A DNA stretch of 64,000 nt from Siphonodentalium dalli. Its lineage: Eukaryota; Mollusca; Scaphopoda; Gadilida; Siphonodentaliidae. Numbering within the stretch: the first letter of the stretch is position 1; every line of letters starts with the position of its first letter. The position numbers were made by a program, and so were the translations under genes. Location: contig CP136064.1 in assembly GCA_032622095.1 (NCBI GenBank), positions 144,415,954 to 144,479,953 of the forward strand, given 5' to 3'. Under the pieces are notes generated by a model, which searched no databases, had not been told where the DNA came from, and worked only from the letters and a program-made list of their open reading frames with translations. Below, in pieces: positions 58,438-64,000 of this stretch.

Positions 58438-58745
58438 GCTATCTCTCTCTCTGCCTCCTGCTATCCCTAACACTATCTTCCCGCTGTTTCCATCCCCAAC
58501 TCAAACTTAGTTACTTCTCCTTTAAAAACCATTATTTCTATCCTTCCCGTCTGATCGATACCCCTCCCTCACTTATTGGGGAAGGGGCATGTCGCCAAAG
58601 AGGAGAAGACTTCATATAAGCCCTCGGGCTTGTTGTCTGATCCTCATTTCCATACATTATCTCTTATATGTTGTATATTTATGTCATTCGTGTATTATGT
58701 GTATTATGTTGGGATTTGGAAATAAAAATATGTTTACACTAACGA
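58069..58745 (+). other. LINE-3 3' untranslated region, with (CT)n microsatellite
   Basis: Contains a CT microsatellite at about 58,377-58,456. It ends GGAAATAAAAATATGTTTACACTAA; the last 11 bases are identical to the LINE-2 end. The microsatellite may be a later expansion inside the tail. Confidence 0.7.
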
Positions 58746-58999
58746 CATTTATTTTTTATTTTTTTTAAAAATAATTTTTATTGAAATAAAAACAAGCATA
58801 ATACTAGAGGTCAGATTCCATGGAATCAGATATACTTCCATGGTATCCCATCCCATCCCATGTGAGTGTTATGCGAAAATGTGTGTTCCTCTTTATGCGA
58901 ATGCATATTGGTGACTTATGATCCGATGGTGCACTTGCATTGTCATTTTTAAATTTAATATATATTTTGGGACTTCTGTCTGTGTGTTTGTTTGTTAGC

Positions 59000-59358
59000 T
59001 ATGACCGGGAAAACTGCTGGACGGATATTGACAAAATTGATAAATATGGATACTTTTATTCAGGGAGTGTTTTGGACGGGTCAAATCGTGACCCCCGACC
59101 TGACCTTGGCCTTCAAAAAGGTCAATCCAAGGTAAAATCGGGCAAAACAGACTGATTTCAACGAAATTTGATACCTAAGTAGGGGTACTTTTGTCCGAGG
59201 AGTCTTTTGGATGGGTCATATTATGACCCCTACCTAACTTTGACCTTCGAAATGGTCAGTTCAAGGTCAAATCGGGTAAAACGAACGGATTTCGACAAAA
59301 TTTGATACCTAGGGAAACTTTTGTCCGAGGACTGTTTTGGACAGGTCAAATCGTGACA
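59000..59358 (+). repeat. ~125-bp tandem units within D2
   Basis: Three units share TTTTGT/ATTC.G.GG..T.TTTTGGA, GGGTCA.AT.GTGACCCC, TTGACCTTC, GGTCAA.TC.AAGGT and AAATTTGATACCTA. The GGTCAAGGT words are strikingly frequent. Confidence 0.65.
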
Positions 59359-59671
59359 ACAGGTTACTTTTATAGTAGAGCGGACATACCTATATAGTAT
59401 ATCGGCGAGAATGTTAATGCATTTGCCTTGCTTCTTGACAAGTCCGTTTGAATTTGCGTCATGAAGAGAGTGTTTGAATTTGAGTAATATATATCACTGG
59501 TCACCACGTTATAGGCTACCAGGGTTAAACCGTCCAATCTAAATCTTTAAAAAGCGTACTAATCATGCGTTTAGATACTACTTATCACATCCACTCGTCG
59601 AAAAGTTTTTATCTCAATATCTGATTTTCGGAGTAATTTTCCCCATTTGATCTTCGGTGAAATTTGCCAAA

Positions 59672-60327
59672 TCTGAACCCACCCGATACAAACACACCCT
59701 TGAGCAGGTTGCGTTTATAGTAGAGCGGTCAAATTTTGTAGGCGTACCTACAGTATACCGGCTTACATACTCCTGCGTGAAACTCGTTCCTACATTAGCC
59801 CGTTTGGATTTGGGGCTAAAAATCGGTTAGTGATAGACTACATAAGTATACATATTTATGATATATAGTGTTGTCACGAGTAAACCGTTCCATCTGAAAA
59901 TTAAAAAATCGACCTCTAGATGCGCGTGAACACTAGCCATCAGATGTACTCATCAAACAAAATTATCTCGATGTTTGAATTCCCCCCCCCCCTTTGCAAT
60001 TTTCGTGGAATTTTCCTAATGTCTGAACCCACCCGATACAAACACACCCTTGAGCAGGTTGCGTTTATAGTAGAGCGGTCAAATTTTGTAGGCGTACCTA
60101 CAGTATACCGGCTTACATACTCCTGCGTGAAACTCGTTCCTACATTAGCCCGTTTGGATTTGGGGCTAAAAATCGGTTAGTGATAGACTACATAAGTATA
60201 CATATTTATGATATATAGTGTTGTCACGAGTAAACCGTTCCATCTGAAAATTAAAAAATCGACCTCTAGATGCGCGTGAACACTAGCCATCAGATGTACT
60301 CATCAAACAAAATTATCTCGATGTTTG
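59672..60327 (+). repeat. Very recent 350-bp tandem duplication inside D2
   Basis: 59,672-59,977 and 60,022-60,327 appear identical base for base over 306 bp at an offset of 350. The neighbouring units of the same family are strongly diverged. The copies separate at a C-run (59,982-59,992) present only in the first. Confidence 0.9.
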
Positions 60328-61622
60328 CAATTTTCGTGGAATTTTCCTAATGTCTCAACCCACCCTGACACGCATTCTCCGTTGGGTATGTTACATGTAT
60401 AGTATAGCCGTCAAACTTCTGGAACGTACATACAGTATGTCAACGTACCTGCTACGACATTATCTTGCTCTTTAATCACGCGGTTTGGATTTGGCGGGGA
60501 AAATAGTTGCAATATTTCCGTATCCCGTAACGCGGAAAGTCCTGGGTAAAAAATGTTTAGGCGGTATAATCGAGTCAGGATTACTCGTCCGATTCGGAAT
60601 ATGAAATAAAAAACTTCGGTTTATTCATACTGGTGTATAGTGTGTGTCTATTTATCTACGGATCGCCCCTCCCCTGATCCACAACACTGAACCGACACAG
60701 GCAAAATTTGGCACACCGCGTGCTCTCTTCAGACCGTCCGCAATGGGATATCAGATGACATCCTAAGTTCGACATCTTCGGAGGAGATGTGTTCACAAGA
60801 ACATGGGCCCAAATTGCAAACTTTGAGGGCCCGTAACTCTTGCATTTCCTCTCGAATTTCAAAAATCCTTTCCGGTACGGGTTCGTTTTCGTTCAGGGAA
60901 TCCACATACTTAAATAGATGAATGTCAATCAAAAATAATTAGAAATTTTGCCCCCACCCCAGCGTCAAAATATATTTCCGACCCTGTCCAATTTTCTTTC
61001 TCAAACTAAACTGACAACGGTCAAAACGACTGTGAAATCCAAATGCAGTTATCTGGAATGATACGAGAGTACAGCCTAGTAAATCAAATAGAGGTTTGCC
61101 TATTTATGGGCGGTAACTCCGCAGGGAAAGCGCGGACACAAGTTTTGATGCCCGTGGGCAGTATGGCATATCGAGGTGTGCATACGGTCCAATTTTCGAT
61201 GCTCTGCTCCTTATAATTTCCGAGATAGTAAAGTGACATTTTTTCATATAAAGGGAGATAACTCAGCTGGGTAAACGCGGACAATATTCGCTATACGACA
61301 ATTAGTTAGATCTCATTACCCCCAACATACATACAAAATATTACTTCTGTACTCCTCATACTTTCGGAGAATAAGGCGCCGAAAAATGGTTAAGTATAAT
61401 AACAATAATAATGAAAAATAATCGAAAAAGGGCCATAACTCCGTCAAAAAACATTGCACCGAATTCCGGATACCATTATATTTAGTAGACCTCCGATGCC
61501 TACATTCGCTAGAGATTTCGCGTTCCTACTGCAATTAGTTTCTGAGTATTTCCAAATAAACGGAAAACGACCCCAGTAGAAAAACAATATACTTCCTTGG
61601 TTACACCATGGAAGTATAATTA

Positions 61623-62108
61623 CATGTATTATATCGTTTAGAAAATAAAAAACAAAATAACATCAACAAAAAAACAGGGACAATCATATTTTAAAGCCAA
61701 TGAGGGGATGTCAGTATAGCATGTTTAATTTCGTTTTTTTTTTTAGGGAGAGGTTTCCCTTTATGAAATGTGATAGAGTTGTGAGAGAGAAGAGAGGGGA
61801 GAGAGAAAATGTATAGTTCAGGTTTGTTTTGTAAATTAATGTCATGTGGCATAATAGTTAAGTGGTGTTTGAGTCAGTGCGTTAATGTATTGTCAATATG
61901 TGGTACAGTTGATGGTTAGTTGGTTGCTTTTTTAGGTATTGGCTTTTCTTTTCTTACATATGAATAGTAGTGTACTACAATAATCTTTATTAAAAAGTGC
62001 TTAATTTAATTTTAAGTTATTTTTAATTTTATGTTTAATTAATTTTAACTTTAATTTTAATTTTTGCGGCGTGGAATGGGTTTATTGCTTTTACATATTT
62101 ATGCTTAT
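61623..62108. other. Non-coding, probably LINE-10 3' region
   Basis: AT-rich sequence with A- and T-runs and an AG-rich stretch at 61,777-61,806, downstream of LINE-10 on the minus strand. No clear tail. Confidence 0.35.
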
Positions 62109-64000
62109 TCAAGTAACAAGGTTGATCCAGGATAACCAGCGGTTGTTAAATGATTTGTACCGACATAGAGTATAAAACGCAAGTTTTTCTGAGGCATAAT
62201 ATGTTTTTAATTCCTGTTGTATGCTCTCCATTGTTGAAAGTTTTCCCATCATTTTTGATCTATAAATATTAAATTTGATTAATATTAATAAGAATCTAAG
62301 AAGATTGTCTTCTGGAATATCGCGTTTATGTCCAAGCAAAACCATAGATAAATTTAAATTTAATCTCGTTTAATTCTAGTATTAATACGGTATTGAAATC
62401 ATCGGTATTTCGTACTTGTGCAACATTTGAAAGGATTTTCTAAGATTCTTGACCACTCATCATCCCCCATTGTTTCCATCAGATCTGATGACCATTTGTC
62501 TTTATATTTGTGGGAAATAGTTTCATTGTTAGTAAATATACTATATGTATCTTTCGTTTCCAAATTAGATATCCTGAATAATTGAAAAGGCATAATAGGT
62601 CTTGGTAGAGGTTTGAATGGCCCGCTTTCTATGCGTTCGTTAAGAAACTTTTTTACATGTCTGAATATTCTGCTATATGATAAAAAGTCTAGTTTAATTT
62701 GATTTTTTCGTTCGTATTCATCTCTTGTTAGTAAAACTCCATCGTCATTTATTATATCGTTGACCAGATAAATGCCCTTCTTTTCTAATCCGCTACATTG
62801 TATTGTTAATAATAATGTATAGCATTTGTAAAGCGCCTTTCCCATGAGGCCCAAAGCGCTCAAAGTTTTACAATTATTACCCTGATGAGCCTGAACATTC
62901 AGTAACCATCTACTGCTCCCCGGGGACAGGGGGAGGTACAGCCGGGAGTATGCGAGGATACTATATGGCTAGCATACTGACAAGATCTTTCACTGCTCAT
63001 TATCAGGTACCCTTGTAATGCATGGGTGGTGCAAAGCAGACACAGTACGAGCGACCTTGCTCAAGGGTCACAACTTGGCGCGAGATTCAAACAGTGTACA
63101 ATCCAACAATTGCACATCGCTCAAGTCGGCCAAGCCACTGCTGTGTGGAAACTCATAACAGACCACCAGCCAGCCACGAACTCGCCTCGCTGTGTTGACA
63201 GCGAAGACAAGTCCAACGCGCTAACCACTGGACCATTTCCATTCAAACTAATATTTGGGTTATCGTTAATTATATTGCTGTAGCACTGCGATGGGTTTGT
63301 GGGAGATATTATGGTGCAACATTTGGCCCTTGATTCTATTACTTCTATCCAGAAAGGATCGGAAATATTCTTAATGTAGTTTCTTAGTTGTTTTTGGATT
63401 TGATAGATACCATCTTTCAGGTAGATGTTGATTATTTGCAGTAAAAATATTCGCCCAGTTACATGTTTTAAAAATAAGTTTCTTTATCCAAGATAATTTC
63501 ATTGAACACATAAAATTCACTATGTCAACCATTTTACACCCACCAAATGAATATGACCCTCGTAGTTGTTTCCTGGAGATTCTGTCCACTTTGCTGTTCC
63601 AAATGAAGTTATATAGTTTTGTGGTTAACGATTTAATAAATTCAGCACTGGGATTAGGAATTGTTTGAAAAAGGAAAGATAATTTTGATAAAATCAGTGA
63701 CTTTATAACAGTAATACGACCAAGAGGAGTTAAGTTCCGTTTATACCACATATTTGGCATGTTGTCTATCTTAACCATAGTTGTTTCATAATTATTGATA
63801 AACATATTGTGTTCCTTCAGACAGAATGTAATGCCTAGTAATCTGAAAGAAGTTGGATTCCACTGAATTTTCCATCTATCGCATATGACTTCAGTACAAT
63901 CATGTTTACTACCAATCCACACCGCAAACGTTTTGTTATAATTAATCTTTAAACCTGAAATAGACCAAAACCTTTCTAGCAACTGAAATGTACTGTCAAG
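62109..64000 (-). pseudogene. LINE-10: Tx1/L1-like reverse transcriptase C-terminal half
   Basis: The frame enters from the right edge and reads FWSISGLKINYNKTFAVWIG, RLLGITF, NMWYKRNLTPLGRITVIKSL, FIWNSKVDRISR and GGCKMVDIVNFMCSMKLSW (to 63,371). This is the post-RT region of the L1/Tx1 group. It continues in other frames (NISDPFWIEVIESRAKCC, about 63,365-63,250), is interrupted by a SINE, and resumes at about 62,805 (QCSGLEKKGIYLVNDIINDD). The end is LLRFLLILIKFNIYRSKMMG to 62,109. Breaks lie near 63,371, 62,399 and 62,345. The YxDD core is outside the window. Confidence 0.85.
62806..63236 (-). mobile_element. SINE with tRNA-like promoter, inserted in LINE-10
   Basis: On the minus strand it begins TGGTCCAGTGGTTAGCGCG (63,235 down), an excellent Pol III A box. 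A B-box-like GTTTGAATCTC lies at 63,091-63,081, about 130 bp further than usual, after a poor nearer candidate (GAGTTCGTGG). The body has CCCTTGAGCAAGGTCGC and GGGTACCTGATAATG. The 3' end is GGGAAAGGCGCTTTACAAAT followed by ATTATTATTA. These body and tail words are typical of invertebrate tRNA-SINEs. It splits the LINE-10 frame. I found no clear target duplication. Confidence 0.75.

Larger units (their letters stand above)
58830..61622 (-). repeat. D2: second copy of the ~2.7-kb composite repeat
   Basis: On the minus strand the module order is that of D1: GGAGTTATGGCCC- and GAGTTATCTCCCTTTATATG-like modules (61,440-61,230). GACAGGGTCGG...GGGTGGGGGCA follows (60,986-60,950), then tandem ~330-350-bp units (60,500-59,360), then GGTCAAGG-type ~125-bp units (59,350-59,000). 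The outer ends carry ATACTTCCATGGT (58,828 region) and ACCATGGAAGTAT (61,606 region) as an inverted pair. Frames inside are incidental. Confidence 0.65.

Noticed and set aside
58219-58619. Ser/Leu-rich (+) and Arg/Glu-rich (-) frames over the CT repeat
   Set aside because: Generated by the microsatellite in the LINE-3 3' UTR.

Overview
The window looks like intergenic DNA from a marine invertebrate, most likely a lophotrochozoan such as a mollusc. It is AT-rich, has no bacterial-style gene packing, and carries non-LTR retrotransposons with 2A-like motifs, Gypsy elements, microsatellite-anchored ~150-bp tandem repeats, foldback elements and a tRNA-like SINE. The mollusc assignment is inference. 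I found no convincing host gene, tRNA or rRNA. Almost everything that codes belongs to decayed mobile elements, so most coding entries are pseudogenes.

Layout. 1-298: tail of a LINE entering from the left edge. 300-15,450: non-coding repeats, namely repeat R (copy A, 2.48-3.66 kb) split by a foldback element and a hairpin MITE; S elements with (TG)n and ~150-bp units; M MITEs built from hairpins; foldback FB-C; and repeat D1 with ~350-bp units. 15.46-16.64 kb (-): endonuclease-only LINE fragment. 16.79-20.6 kb (+): L2/CR1-like LINE-1. 20.63-33.10 kb: a Gypsy element that has undergone an internal inversion (pol on -, gag on +). Its gag is split by about 8.85 kb containing a LINE ORF1 remnant (23.7-24.85 kb) and LINE-2 (28.3-32.5 kb), a close relative of LINE-1. 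33.1-34.4 kb: LINE-7 fragment and repeat X. 34.58-39.07 kb (+): LINE-4, with an L1-type ORF1 and an EN-RT ORF2.

38.2-46.7 kb: a 4.24-kb direct tandem duplication carrying the end of LINE-4 and fragments of LINE-5 and LINE-6 (both -). 47.3-48.4 kb: repeat R copy B, holding FB-B with a clean 9-bp target duplication that copy A shows as an empty site. 48.5-53.2 kb: W tandem repeats, M3 and S3. 53.2-58.74 kb (+): LINE-3, with a canonical 2A motif. 58.8-61.6 kb: D2, an inverted second copy of the D repeat. 62.1-64 kb (-): Tx1/L1-like LINE-10 interrupted by a SINE.

The most informative signals are these. (1) Three sequence-divergent foldback families share one architecture: GCTGAA..GGTCA tips and three ~30-bp units per arm with an ACCCAG core. 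(2) LINE-1 and LINE-2 share an upstream small ORF that ends in an 8-nt stop/start overlap with the EN-RT ORF, followed by a variant 2A motif (DIQxNPGP). (3) The Gypsy inversion has 30-bp inverted duplications at its breakpoints. (4) LINE-4 has ORF1 and ORF2 in one frame separated by a single UAG.
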